DNA of 64,000 nucleotides from JASJAR01 sp038530285 (lineage in GTDB: Bacteria; Pseudomonadota; Alphaproteobacteria; Rhodobacterales; Rhodobacteraceae), in contig JBCBCY010000001.1 of NCBI GenBank assembly GCA_038530285.1, positions 62,001 through 126,000 of the forward strand. The letters run 5' to 3'. The translations under genes and the position numbers were made by a program. Shown here one piece after another: positions 40,194 through 49,369 of the stretch (its first letter is position 1; each line of letters starts with the position of its first letter). Under the pieces are notes generated by a model that saw only the letters and a program-made list of their open reading frames with translations, was not told the DNA's origin and searched no databases.

Positions 40194-41126
40194 GCAGACC
40201 CAGTTTTCTGCGATTTGGCGCGGTCCGCCCGATGTGTGCTGGCATCGGTAAAAGTCCATAACGCGCAGCGTCAGGGCTTTGTTCGTGGCCGGGGTGCCCA
40301 GGTATTCAGCCTTGTGGGTCATCGTCATCGAAGGCCAGCCTGAAACGGCTGCGTAGTGTCCATCTCCGATCCGGCAGTAGTGATCGCCGCCCTTGCGGTC
40401 GGGAAAGGCATTCAGAAAGGCGGTTCGGTGATCGGCAACGAAGCCGTCCCAGCGGAAGTTCGAGCCAACGCCGCCGGGACCGTACCACAGAAAATCTTCT
40501 GCCCAGTAGCCGTCTTGGCCGGTTTGTCCGGGGCTTTCGGCGGTGCCCGGGTCATAGACATGCAGGTCGGCAAGCATCGCTTCGACCAGATCGAGGCTGG
40601 CGATGCCATCGCCTTCCACCGGGCAGATGCCATCCTGCGTGGCGGGGGCTGGAAACATCAGTTCGGTGCCAAGGTCCTGGGGGAAGGGCAGGCGGCCGGA
40701 CTGGCCGGCAAGGTCGGGCAGATCCAGGATGACATGGGCGCGCGTGATGCGGCCTGCGTCGATCTGGTAGAACTCGCCCGCGCGCAGAAACGACAGCTTG
40801 CCGGACGGCTCAAGCCCGCCAATGGGGGCGGCAAACGTGCCCACGTAATGGGTCAGGATCGCCACCCAACGCCCGCCTGTGTCGCGGCGGTTGTCGCCGC
40901 CGATCACCATCAGATCGCGCCGGTGACATCCCGCTAGTCCGGTTCGCAGGGGCAGGATCAGGCCGGTGGTGATGGCCTCGGGGCCCACAAAACTGCCAAA
41001 TGGAGCAGATACATGCACACTGGCCTCGGGGTCCACCAAATCGCGCAGACGCTGGGCCGCGTGATGGGCTGGCGCGCGAAACACGCCGTCAAGCTGGGCC
41101 GCGAGGCTTGATCGAAAATCATGCAT
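40104..41126 (-). CDS. Tandem SnoaL-like (NTF2-fold) protein
   Basis: A 340-residue protein that reads as two NTF2/SnoaL-like domains in tandem (about 1-160 and 175-320); the second has the run GGDHYCRIGDGHYAAVSGWPSMTMTH typical of SnoaL-like ester cyclases. No signal peptide is present. The ATG at 41126 is preferred to a start at 41165. It is divergent from the second sugar-type ABC operon over a region with two palindromes, so it may act on the compound taken up. Its 3' end overlaps the PilZ-like gene by 90 bases. Activity is unknown. Confidence 0.68.
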   Translation of the reverse strand: MHDFRSSLAAQLDGVFRAPAHHAAQRLRDLVDPEASVHVSAPFGSFVGPEAITTGLILPLRTGLAGCHRRDLMVIGGDNRRDTGGRWVAILTHYVGTFAAPIGGLEPSGKLSFLRAGEFYQIDAGRITRAHVILDLPDLAGQSGRLPFPQDLGTELMFPAPATQDGICPVEGDGIASLDLVEAMLADLHVYDPGTAESPGQTGQDGYWAEDFLWYGPGGVGSNFRWDGFVADHRTAFLNAFPDRKGGDHYCRIGDGHYAAVSGWPSMTMTHKAEYLGTPATNKALTLRVMDFYRCQHTSGGPRQIAENWVCLDYVDLFEQLGVDLIGRANRRKVTHQALT

Positions 41127-41171
41127 TTTGAATGAAATAGACCATCTTGGCTGAAAGCGCGTCAAAAACCT

Positions 41172-41222
41172 CTTTGCAAAGGTCGCTGAGCGAGTCTAGC
41201 ATTTTTGCATTCGTCTGCAAAA
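41172..41222. promoter_or_regulatory. Two TTTGCA-containing palindromes in a divergent promoter
   Basis: CTTTGCAAAG (41172-41181) is a perfect 10-base palindrome. TTTTGCA-TTCGTC-TGCAAAA (41203-41222) is a perfect inverted repeat with 7-base arms. Both share TTTGCA and lie between the SnoaL-like gene and the second ABC operon, as expected for operators of one regulator. The regulator is not in the window. Confidence 0.5.
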
Positions 41223-41277
41223 TCCGAAACCGAAGACCGCTGGTCCGACGTACGGCGAAGCGACAGGGGGGGGCGGC

Positions 41278-42327
41278 ATGGCCGAAATTCAGCTCCGGAA
41301 CGTGTCCAAGCGATGGGGCAGTTTTGTCGGTGTCGATAACTTCGACCTGACGATCGATGACCAGGAATTCCTTGTTCTGCTGGGCCCGTCAGGCTGCGGC
41401 AAGACCACAACGATGCGGATGATCGCGGGGCTGGAAGACGCGACCGAGGGTGAAATTCGCATCGGCGAGCGGGTGGTGAACAATCTGGAACCCAAGGACC
41501 GCGATATCGCGATGGTGTTCCAGAACTACGGGCTTTATCCGAACCTGAATGTTTATGAGAACATCCGCTTTCCCCTGAAGGTCCGCAAAATCCCCCAGGG
41601 CGAGCATGACGAGCGGGTGCAGCGCGCTGCTGCCATGGTCGAATTGGAACCGTTTTTGCATCGCAAACCGGCAGAATTGTCGGGCGGGCAGCGTCAGCGG
41701 GTGGCTCTGGCACGCGCGATTGTGCGAAAACCCAGCGTGTTCTTGATGGACGAGCCGCTGTCGAACCTGGATGCCAAACTGCGGGTGTCGACGCGCGCGC
41801 AGATCAAAAACCTGTCCCATGAACTGAAGGTGACGACGATTTATGTCACCCACGACCAGATCGAAGCGATGACCCTGGCCGACCGGGTGGTTGTGATGAA
41901 GGCGGGCGTGGTCCAGCAGGTGGGCACGCCTACCGACATTTATGACAACCCGGCCAATACCTTTGTGGCGGGCTTTATCGGCTCACCTGCGATGAACCTG
42001 ATGGACGGGGTGCTGCAAGGTGGGACATTCACGGGTGAAAACGTGACGATCCAGGGTCTGGCGGGCCGTGACGGACCGGTGACGCTGGGCTTTCGGGCCG
42101 AGGATGCCAGCGTGGCAGAGACCGGCGGCGACGTGGCTGCCCCCGTGTACACGATGGAGCTTTTGGGCGATGCCACCATGCTGACGGTGCGTGCGGGGGG
42201 CGCGATGGTCAGCGTGAAGGCACACAAGGAATACCGCGCAGAAATCGGCGATCCAGTGGGCTACAATGTGCCCGCCGGGATCTGCCATTTGTTTGACAAA
42301 GAGACCGGCGAGCGCATCGCCGGGTAA
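41278..42327 (+). CDS. Sugar-type ABC transporter ATP-binding protein (UgpC/MalK-type)
   Basis: A 349-residue ATPase with Walker A GPSGCGKTT, Q-loop FQNYGLYP, signature LSGGQRQRVALARAI, Walker B FLMDEPLSNLD, H-loop VTHDQIEA, and a C-terminal TOBE-type regulatory domain (IGSPAMNLMDG). It is the first gene of a four-gene importer operon (ATPase, binding protein, two permeases). The ligand is not known. Confidence 0.92.
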   Translation: MAEIQLRNVSKRWGSFVGVDNFDLTIDDQEFLVLLGPSGCGKTTTMRMIAGLEDATEGEIRIGERVVNNLEPKDRDIAMVFQNYGLYPNLNVYENIRFPLKVRKIPQGEHDERVQRAAAMVELEPFLHRKPAELSGGQRQRVALARAIVRKPSVFLMDEPLSNLDAKLRVSTRAQIKNLSHELKVTTIYVTHDQIEAMTLADRVVVMKAGVVQQVGTPTDIYDNPANTFVAGFIGSPAMNLMDGVLQGGTFTGENVTIQGLAGRDGPVTLGFRAEDASVAETGGDVAAPVYTMELLGDATMLTVRAGGAMVSVKAHKEYRAEIGDPVGYNVPAGICHLFDKETGERIAG

Positions 42328-42375
42328 ATCAAATCGCGCCCAAAGATGGTGCGGAAAACCAGGGAGACTTGAAAG

Positions 42376-43620
42376 ATGCAACTGAGAACTTTCGCAATGG
42401 CGGGCGCGATGGCGCTGATGGCCTCAACCGCGGTCGCGATGACCGATTGTGGCGTGTCCGAAGGCCGCGTCAGCATTGTGGGCAACGAATTCCCCGCGAT
42501 CCAGACCGTGGGTGCGGGGGCGATGGCCTGCGCGGGCGACGCGCTTGAGGTGTCAACGAACCTGACGGCCGACCATCAGAAGATCAACGTCGACGGCATG
42601 AGTGGTGATCCGGCCGAATATACCTCGGCGATCATTGCAAACTCGTCGATCGTGGCGCTGATCAACGAAGACGTCATCCGGCCGCTGAATGATCTGGTCG
42701 AAAAGCACGGGGCCAGCCTGAAGCCGAACCAGCTGATCAAGGTGGGCGATGATGTGCTGGCCGTGGCGTTCATGGCCAATGCACAGCACCTTGTGTACCG
42801 GTCGGACGTGCTGGCAGAAGTTGGTGCCGAGCCGCCGGCGACTTATGAAGAGATGCTTGAGACCGCCGAAGCGATCCGCGCGGCAGGCATCATGGAGAAC
42901 CCGGTCGGCGGGGCTTACATGGCCGGCTGGAACCTGGCGCAGGAATTCAACAACATGTTCCTTGGCTATGGCGGGACGCATTTTATGCCCGGTTCGGCTG
43001 AGCCAAACATCAACACCGAAGCTGGGGTGAACGCGCTGAACATGATGAAGGCGCTGTCGGAGTACATGAACCCTGACTTCCTGACCCATGACAGCAACGC
43101 CACCAATGCCGAATACCGTGCTGGCAACGTGGCGCTGATGAACATGTGGGGGTCGCGCGCGGCCACATTGGTGGAAGCTGACGGTGTCCCGCAAGACGTG
43201 ATTGATGGGTTTGCCATTGCAGGCCCCATGACGGTCGGGGGCGGCACAAAGCCCGCGTCCACTTTGTGGTGGGACGGCTGGACTGTGGCCAAGAACATCT
43301 CGGACGAAGATGCTGAAGCCACGTTCCTTGCCATGATGAACGGGATCGACCCCAGCTTGATGGCCGATGAAGAGGTCGCCAAACAGGCGGTCTGGTTGAT
43401 CGATGGCTACCAGCCGACCGAAGCTGCGGTGGGTGTGTTTGCCGCCGCCGAGGCGGGCACGGCGCCTTACCCCTATCTTCCGTACATGGGCCTGATGCAC
43501 ACCGCGCTTGGCAATGAATTGGCTGATTTCATGCAAGGCAAGGAAAGCGCTGAACAGGCGCTGGCCGATGTGGAAGCCGCCTATATCGCGGCGGCCAAGG
43601 AAAAGGGGTTCCTCAACTAA
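42376..43620 (+). CDS. Sugar-type ABC transporter substrate-binding protein
   Basis: A 414-residue periplasmic protein. The signal peptide spans about residues 1-21 (AMALMASTAVA|M). The solute-binding family 1 fold shows in TADHQKINVDGMSGDPAEYTSAII, VLAVAFMANAQHLVYRSDVL and TLWWDGWTVAKN. Two Cys (C25, C52) near the N-terminus could form a disulfide. GGGAGAC precedes the ATG. The ligand is unknown; the neighbouring SnoaL-like protein is the only clue. Confidence 0.9.
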   Translation: MQLRTFAMAGAMALMASTAVAMTDCGVSEGRVSIVGNEFPAIQTVGAGAMACAGDALEVSTNLTADHQKINVDGMSGDPAEYTSAIIANSSIVALINEDVIRPLNDLVEKHGASLKPNQLIKVGDDVLAVAFMANAQHLVYRSDVLAEVGAEPPATYEEMLETAEAIRAAGIMENPVGGAYMAGWNLAQEFNNMFLGYGGTHFMPGSAEPNINTEAGVNALNMMKALSEYMNPDFLTHDSNATNAEYRAGNVALMNMWGSRAATLVEADGVPQDVIDGFAIAGPMTVGGGTKPASTLWWDGWTVAKNISDEDAEATFLAMMNGIDPSLMADEEVAKQAVWLIDGYQPTEAAVGVFAAAEAGTAPYPYLPYMGLMHTALGNELADFMQGKESAEQALADVEAAYIAAAKEKGFLN

Positions 43621-43686
43621 AGGACTCCACGGCGGGAGGGCGGCGCATGCGCGGCCCTTCCAACCTTTGACCCGGGGCGGGGTGCG

Positions 43687-44715
43687 ATGAAACACAAGAC
43701 CTTCTTTTGGTTCTTCCTGCCGACGGCGGCGGCGATGTTGGTTTTCATCGCCGCTCCCATCGTGTCGGTTGTGACCCAATCGCTGTTTCTGCCCCATGAG
43801 GCGGTCTTGGTTGAGACCGAAAACTGCGGGCCTTTCGGGTGCACCAGTTCAACCACCATCGATCAGGAGGCCACGGCAGAATTGTGGCAGGCGGCCCCCA
43901 TGGGCCGGTTCGCGGGGCTTGAGGTCTATCTGGACCGCGGCCATCTGGCGACGGCGGAAATCGCCGAGGCCTGGGCCACGACCGAAAGCTGGGGGGCCTT
44001 CTGGGCGTTCCTGATGAACTTGCCGTTCTACCGCGCGCTGGCCTTCACGCTGACCTATACGTTCGTGTGCACGCCTGCGCTGATTGCGCTGGGCTTTGCG
44101 ATTGCGGTGTCGGTGAATGCGCTTAACCGGCATCTCAAGGGTCTGGTGATCTTCTTTTCGCTGTTGCCGATGATCGTGACGCCGCTGGTCGGCTCGCTCA
44201 TTTTGTTTTGGATGATCGACAGTCGGGGCGTGCTGGGGACGTTTCTTCAATACCTTGTGGATGATCCCGACCTGTCGCTGAAAGCCTCGACCCCGCTGAT
44301 GTGGGTGTCGCTGATCATCTACGGGATCTGGTCGTCGGCGCCCTTTGCCTTTGTGGTGTTCTATGCGGGTTTACAGACGGTGCCCCGGGACACGCTGGAA
44401 AGCTCGATGATCGATGGCGCGACGCGGTGGCAGCAGATCCGCTATGTGACGATCCCGCATCTGATGCCGCTGGTGACGTTCGTGGCGCTGATCCAGCTGA
44501 TGGACAATTTCCGGGTGTTCGAACCCATCGTCGGGTTTTCGGCGCAGGCCCATGCGACGTCGCTGAGTTTTATCATCTTCAATGATCTCGCCGGTGAGAC
44601 GCGCCAATTGTCGGCGGCGGCGACGACGTCTGTGCTGACGATCCTTGGGGTGGTGGTCTTGTTGTCGCCGGTGCTGGTGCGCACCTGGCAGGACTTCCGT
44701 GGGAGGGCGCATTGA
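43687..44715 (+). CDS. Sugar-type ABC transporter permease with large periplasmic insert
   Basis: A 342-residue MalF-type permease. Between the first helix (about 7-28) and the second (about 117-140) there is a periplasmic loop of roughly 85 residues with a C-G-P-F-G-C pair; most LacF/UgpA-type permeases have a much shorter loop. The EAA loop (LESSMIDGATRWQQIRYVTIPHLMPL) is standard. The stop shares a base with the start of the second permease gene. Confidence 0.9.
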   Translation: MKHKTFFWFFLPTAAAMLVFIAAPIVSVVTQSLFLPHEAVLVETENCGPFGCTSSTTIDQEATAELWQAAPMGRFAGLEVYLDRGHLATAEIAEAWATTESWGAFWAFLMNLPFYRALAFTLTYTFVCTPALIALGFAIAVSVNALNRHLKGLVIFFSLLPMIVTPLVGSLILFWMIDSRGVLGTFLQYLVDDPDLSLKASTPLMWVSLIIYGIWSSAPFAFVVFYAGLQTVPRDTLESSMIDGATRWQQIRYVTIPHLMPLVTFVALIQLMDNFRVFEPIVGFSAQAHATSLSFIIFNDLAGETRQLSAAATTSVLTILGVVVLLSPVLVRTWQDFRGRAH

Positions 44716-45596
44716 TGTCGTCAGTGGCGCAGCGCAAACCCCTTGGACTGAAGATCGCGCTGAATGTCTTTATCGTGGTCTGGCTGATCCTTGCAGCATT
44801 TCCGTTTATCTGGACGGTCTGGGGGTCGTTCAAGGTCGAGCTTGATTTCTTTTCGATCGCTGATTGGACCAACGCGATCTTCGGGCGCAACACGCAGGCG
44901 ACCCACGGCACATCCTTCACCGATGCGGGCTACGTCGGGGCCTGGATACAGGAAGAGTTCTGGCGCAATGCAATCAACACCACGATTGTTTGTGTGTTTG
45001 TGGTGGCAACGTCTTTAACCATTGGCACACTTGGGGCCTACGCGCTGTCGCGGTCGGGGTTCAAATACGTGTTCTGGCTGTTGATCATCGCGCTGATTTT
45101 CCGCGCGCTGCCGCAGATCACGTTGGTATCGGGCTATCTGCCGGTGTTCTTCGACTGGAACATCTGGGGTTATCTGCCCACCGCAATCATCGTTTTGGTG
45201 GCGATCAATCAGCCGTTCACACTGTGGATGCTGCATTCGTTTTTCGAATCGATCCCCAAGGAGCTTGATGAAAGCGCCAAGGTCGATGGCTGCACGCAGT
45301 TTCAGGCGTTCCGGCGCGTGATCATCCCGGTGATGTGGCCCGGCGTAATCACCACGGGGCTGTTTTCGTTCCTTCTGGCCTATAACGACTTTGCCGTCAC
45401 CACGATGGTTCTGGCCGAAAACAACCGCACCATGATCCCTGCGATCAACGCCTTTTTGGGCACCACCCAGACCGAGGGCAATGTGATGTTTGCGGTGGCC
45501 GCCGTGGTCTCGGCCACCGTGCCGTTGTTCATCATGGTATTGTTCTTCCAGCGCCAGATCGTCAGCGGGCTGACGGCGGGTGCCGTTAAAGGATAA
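44715..45596 (+). CDS. Sugar-type ABC transporter permease (MalG-type)
   Basis: A 293-residue inner-membrane permease with six predicted helices and the EAA loop (ESAKVDGCTQFQAFRRVIIPVMWPG). The first periplasmic loop has a moderate insertion (FGRNTQATHGTSFTDAGYVGAWIQEEFW) and the C-terminus is GLTAGAVKG. ATG at 44715 overlaps the previous stop by one base. It closes the second importer operon; 264 bases later the nitrate locus begins. Confidence 0.92.
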   Translation: MSSVAQRKPLGLKIALNVFIVVWLILAAFPFIWTVWGSFKVELDFFSIADWTNAIFGRNTQATHGTSFTDAGYVGAWIQEEFWRNAINTTIVCVFVVATSLTIGTLGAYALSRSGFKYVFWLLIIALIFRALPQITLVSGYLPVFFDWNIWGYLPTAIIVLVAINQPFTLWMLHSFFESIPKELDESAKVDGCTQFQAFRRVIIPVMWPGVITTGLFSFLLAYNDFAVTTMVLAENNRTMIPAINAFLGTTQTEGNVMFAVAAVVSATVPLFIMVLFFQRQIVSGLTAGAVKG

Positions 45597-45703
45597 GCGG
45601 TGCGCAAGGTACCAACCGAGTGACCCAACCCTGCCCTGGGACCGCCAAATTTGCCTAATTCTTGGGCGCAGATCGCGTCTTTCGCGGGGGCGACAGCTCC
45701 AAA

Positions 45704-45779
45704 CGCGTTTTGAGAGTTGAAACGCGCCAGATTCGCGGTCAGGGAGAAGAAGAGCAAGGTTGCTCAGGGGCGCAGCCCC
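45704..45779 (+). promoter_or_regulatory. Hairpins in the nirA leader, one with an ANTAR-type hexaloop
   Basis: Within the 264-base gap before nirA: CGCGTTT/AAACGCG (45704-45726, 9-base loop); GAGC-AAGGTT-GCTC (45752-45765), whose six-base loop has A at 1 and G at 4 as ANTAR targets do; and GGGGC-GCA-GCCCC (45767-45779), which does not fit the ANTAR loop rule. No long T-tract follows. NasT control of nirA by this leader is possible but weakly supported. Confidence 0.35.
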
Positions 45780-45860
45780 GGTTTCGAAGCCCAACGCTGG
45801 ACTTCAGTTCCTCCAACAGGTTTCACGCGATGTCGTGACCCCGCCGGGAAAGCTGGATCT

Positions 45861-47606
45861 ATGTCACAGGGTTTCGAAGGTTTCACACCCGAACAGCAAA
45901 AGTACCTCGCAGATGTCGTGATGCGGCTAAACCTGCATCGCGCGTTGGGCGGTGGGTCTGGCGATGCCGCTCCGGCGGAAGAAACGGTTTACGGCGTTCC
46001 GCTTGAAGACCTTTGCAAGGAAGAACTGGCCAAGCACAAGCTGAATCCGTTGGACATTTGGCGCACGCTGGAAGGCTGGAGTGCCGCCGATCAGATGGCC
46101 GAGGGAACCGATCAGTTCCTGTTGCGGCATCTTGGGTTTTTCAACGTCACGCCGAACTCCCCGGGGTATATGATGCGGCTGCGCGCCCCGGCCTGTGTGC
46201 TGACCAGCGACCAGATGGCCTGTCTGGCAGACTGCGCCGAAGATTTCGCGGCGGGGTATTCCCACGTCACCACGCGGGGGTCTTTGCAACTGCGGGAGAT
46301 CAAACCGCGAAATGTGATCCCCCTGATCGAACGGATGGAGACTTGCCAGCTGACCGCGCAGGGCACAGGCGCGGATTCAGCGCGCAACCTGACCGTGACG
46401 CCATCGGCCGGGTTCGACGTGGACGAGTTGATCGACATGACGCCGCAGGCCAAGCGCCTGTCGACGCGGATTTTGCGCACCCGCGCGCTGCAAGGCATTC
46501 CGCGGAAGTTCAACATCTCTTTCGACAATGGCGGGCGGCTGTCTTGCGTGTCCGACACCAATGACATCGCGTTTTTGGCTGTAAAGGTTGAGGACAACAC
46601 CGCCGGTCTGGAGCCGGGTGTGTATTGCCGGATCGCGCTGGGCGGCATCACCGGGCACAAGGATTTCGCCCGTGACACGGGGCTCGTTTGCGCGCCCGAA
46701 GACACCGTCGATGTGGCCGAAGCCATGCTGCGGGTGTTTGTGGAACATGGCGACCGGACCAACCGCAAAAAGGCGCGTCTGAAGTACCTTTTGGAAAAAG
46801 AGGGTGTGGCGTGGTTCTTGGAGAAGTCCCAGGAAAAGCTCGATGAGTTCGGATCGGGCGTGGCGATGACGCCGCTGGCGCAGGCCGAAAGCAGCGCGCG
46901 TGCTGCCATCGACCGGCAGGGCCATATCGGGGTGCATCCCCAAAAGCAGGATGGATTGAACTACATCGGTGTGGCACTGGAATTGGGGCGGCTCAGCCCT
47001 GCGCAGATGCGCGTTTTGGGCGAGGTCGCGCGGGACTATGGCAAGTCGGATATTCGCCTGACGGTCTGGCAAAACCCGCTGATCCCCTATGTGGCCGATG
47101 CCGATGTCCCTGCCGCGGTGGCCGCGATTGAAGCCGCCGGCATGTTCACCAAAGCGTCCAGCTTTGCGGCAGGTGCCGTGGCCTGCACTGGCAAATGGGG
47201 CTGCAAGTTCGGCATGGCCTATACCAAGCAAAACGCGCTGGATCTGATCCGGCATTTGGAAGCCAAGCTGACGCTGGACAAACCCATCAACATCCATCTG
47301 ACGGGCTGCGTGAATTCCTGCGCGCAACATTATATCGGCGACATTGGCCTGATGGGGGTGTCGGGGCCGGGTGGGGCCGAAGGATATAATATCGTGATCG
47401 GCGGCGGGTCGGACCTGGACCAGGGTCTTGCGCGCCCACTGGTCGGCCCGGTCGATGCCGAAGATATCAATGCCATCGTTGAACATGTGGTGCGCGAATA
47501 TCTCGCACGCCGCACGGGCGACGAAAGCTTCTTGGAATTTGCACGCGCGCTTGATGATGCGGCCCTGGCAACCTTGTTGCCGCCCGCGCTGCAAGCGGCC
47601 GCCTGA
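45861..47606 (+). CDS. nirA: Assimilatory nitrite reductase, NirA family (sirohaem, [4Fe-4S])
   Basis: A 581-residue nitrite/sulfite-reductase-fold enzyme that would reduce nitrite to ammonium in six electrons. Cluster and sirohaem ligands are C442 and C448 (CTGKWGCKFG) and C483 and C487 (GCVNSCAQ). The chain shows the duplicated ferrodoxin-like halves of the family (GYMMRLRAPACVLT near the start, VGVHP-like IGVHPQKQDGLNYIGV in the middle). The ATG at 45861 is chosen because the upstream open frame has no family similarity. The next gene encodes a CysJ-type diflavin reductase 13 bases downstream, the likely electron donor. Nitrate-operon context favours nitrite over sulfite. Confidence 0.9.
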   Translation: MSQGFEGFTPEQQKYLADVVMRLNLHRALGGGSGDAAPAEETVYGVPLEDLCKEELAKHKLNPLDIWRTLEGWSAADQMAEGTDQFLLRHLGFFNVTPNSPGYMMRLRAPACVLTSDQMACLADCAEDFAAGYSHVTTRGSLQLREIKPRNVIPLIERMETCQLTAQGTGADSARNLTVTPSAGFDVDELIDMTPQAKRLSTRILRTRALQGIPRKFNISFDNGGRLSCVSDTNDIAFLAVKVEDNTAGLEPGVYCRIALGGITGHKDFARDTGLVCAPEDTVDVAEAMLRVFVEHGDRTNRKKARLKYLLEKEGVAWFLEKSQEKLDEFGSGVAMTPLAQAESSARAAIDRQGHIGVHPQKQDGLNYIGVALELGRLSPAQMRVLGEVARDYGKSDIRLTVWQNPLIPYVADADVPAAVAAIEAAGMFTKASSFAAGAVACTGKWGCKFGMAYTKQNALDLIRHLEAKLTLDKPINIHLTGCVNSCAQHYIGDIGLMGVSGPGGAEGYNIVIGGGSDLDQGLARPLVGPVDAEDINAIVEHVVREYLARRTGDESFLEFARALDDAALATLLPPALQAAA

Positions 47607-47619
47607 CGGAGAAAGACCA

Positions 47620-49365
47620 ATGAACGCACCGACCCCGCTGTTTGAAAAGGCCGTCGAAGAGGCGGTGAAATCCACTGAGCCTCGCGTCGATCTGATCCCC
47701 GAAGACGCGCCGTTTGATCCGGCACAGCGGCAATGGTTGAACGGGCTATTGGCGGGTCTGTCGGCGGTGGCGGCATCGGCCAAAGCGGGGGATGCGCCGC
47801 TGACCACGATGCATGTGCTGTATGGTTCGCAGTCGGGCAATTGTGAGGCGCTGTCGAAGGATTTGCGCAAATATGCCGCAACGCAAGGCTTTGGTGCCGA
47901 GGTGAAGGTGCTGGATGATCTGGCCCCGGCGGATCTGGCGGCGATGGAGCATGTAGCGATTGTGACGGCAACGTTCGGCGAAGGCGAACCCACTGACAAT
48001 GCAGCGAAGTTTTATGCCGCCCTGATGGCGGACGATTGCGCGCCCCTGCCGGCCAGCGTGAACTTTGCCGTCTGCGGTTTGGGCGACACCAGCTATGCCG
48101 AGTTTAACAAGGCGGCCACTGACATCGACGCGCGGCTGGCCGAATTGGGGGCCACGCGGGTGGTGGATTTGGTGAAATGCGACGTCGATTTTGAGGATGA
48201 CTATGCGGCATGGAAAACCGCCGTATTCGAAACCGAGGTGTTCAAATCGGCGGCGGCTGCGGGGGCCACTCCGACGCCGGTCGAAGATGACGACGCGCCG
48301 ATGTTCGACAAGGCGCGGCCCTTTATGGCGTCTTTGTTGGCGTCAGACCGGTTGTCGGGGGACGCCTCGGCAAAATGCGTAAACCACATCGAATTGTCGC
48401 TGGCCGGTGGTGGCGCGGATTTGGACTATGCGGTGGGCGACGCACTAGGGCTGAAGCCCGTGAATTGCCCCGATGATGTGGCCGCGATGTTGGCTGCAGC
48501 AGGGCTGACGGGGCGCGAGCCCGTCACGTTGAAATCTGGGCCTGCGCGATTGTCCTCGGCGCTGACGACCGAGCTGGATTTGGTGACCGTGACGCCCAAA
48601 ACATTGGAAACCTTGGGGCTGGCCGACGCGCCCGAGGGTGCGCAGGTTTTGGATGTCGTCCAATCGGTTGGGCCGGTTGAGGCGCAGACCTTGGTTGATG
48701 CGATGCGCCCGCTGCAGCCGCGGCTCTACTCGATTTCGTCGTCGCCCAAAGCCCACCCCGGCGAGGTGCATCTGACGGTGGGCGAAGTGCGGTACGATCT
48801 GAATGGCCGGGCCTGCAAAGGGGTGGCGTCCTGTTTTTTAGGGGATCGCTTGGCGGCCGGGGGTCAGGTCGGTGTCTATGTGCAGAAGTCAGCGCATTTT
48901 CACCTGCCAGCTGACGACGATACGCCCTTGATCATGATCGGGCCGGGCACGGGGATTGCGCCGTTTCGCGCGTTTCTGGAGGAGCGTGAAGCGCGGGGTG
49001 CGGCAGGCAAGAACTGGCTGTTTTTCGGCGATCAACACGCGGCCAGTGACTACCTTTACAAAGATCAGATCGAAGCCTGGGCCGAAAGCGGGCTTCTGAC
49101 CGAAGTGTCGCTGGCCTGGTCACGCGACGGGGCCGACAAGGTCTATGTGCAGACGCTGATCGAACAGGCCGGGGACGAGGTTTTTGCATGGCTAGACGCA
49201 GGCGCGGCGATTTACATTTGCGGCGATGCTTCGCGCATGGCGGTAGACGTGGAAAACACGCTTTTGAAGGTGATCGCCAAGGGCATTGGCGGTGATGAAG
49301 TCGCCGCGCAAGCCTATCTGGACGATATGAGCGCGAGCCATCGGTATCAGCGGGATGTTTACTGA
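47620..49365 (+). CDS. CysJ-type diflavin NADPH reductase paired with NirA
   Basis: A 581-residue flavoprotein with an N-terminal extension of about 60 residues, a flavodoxin domain (LYGSQSGNCEALS, TATFGEGEPTDNA, GLGDTSYAEFNKA; about 65-210), an FAD domain (RLYSISSSP, GVASCFL; about 225-425) and an NADPH domain (GPGTGIAPFRAFLEER, YICGDASRMAVDVE). It ends RYQRDVY, the C-terminus of CysJ of NADPH-sulfite reductase. Its place directly behind nirA implies that it passes electrons from NADPH to NirA, making a CysJI-like nitrite reductase. A ribosome-binding site (GGAGAAAG) precedes the ATG. Confidence 0.88.
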   Translation: MNAPTPLFEKAVEEAVKSTEPRVDLIPEDAPFDPAQRQWLNGLLAGLSAVAASAKAGDAPLTTMHVLYGSQSGNCEALSKDLRKYAATQGFGAEVKVLDDLAPADLAAMEHVAIVTATFGEGEPTDNAAKFYAALMADDCAPLPASVNFAVCGLGDTSYAEFNKAATDIDARLAELGATRVVDLVKCDVDFEDDYAAWKTAVFETEVFKSAAAAGATPTPVEDDDAPMFDKARPFMASLLASDRLSGDASAKCVNHIELSLAGGGADLDYAVGDALGLKPVNCPDDVAAMLAAAGLTGREPVTLKSGPARLSSALTTELDLVTVTPKTLETLGLADAPEGAQVLDVVQSVGPVEAQTLVDAMRPLQPRLYSISSSPKAHPGEVHLTVGEVRYDLNGRACKGVASCFLGDRLAAGGQVGVYVQKSAHFHLPADDDTPLIMIGPGTGIAPFRAFLEEREARGAAGKNWLFFGDQHAASDYLYKDQIEAWAESGLLTEVSLAWSRDGADKVYVQTLIEQAGDEVFAWLDAGAAIYICGDASRMAVDVENTLLKVIAKGIGGDEVAAQAYLDDMSASHRYQRDVY

Positions 49366-49369
49366 GCAG

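Noticed and set aside
42553..43797. 414-codon minus-strand open frame opposite the second binding-protein gene
   Set aside because: No domain; covers a gene with a clear signal peptide and solute-binding fold.
46377..47999. 540-codon minus-strand open frame opposite nirA and the diflavin gene
   Set aside because: It spans two well-supported genes on the other strand and has no family signature or ribosome-binding site.
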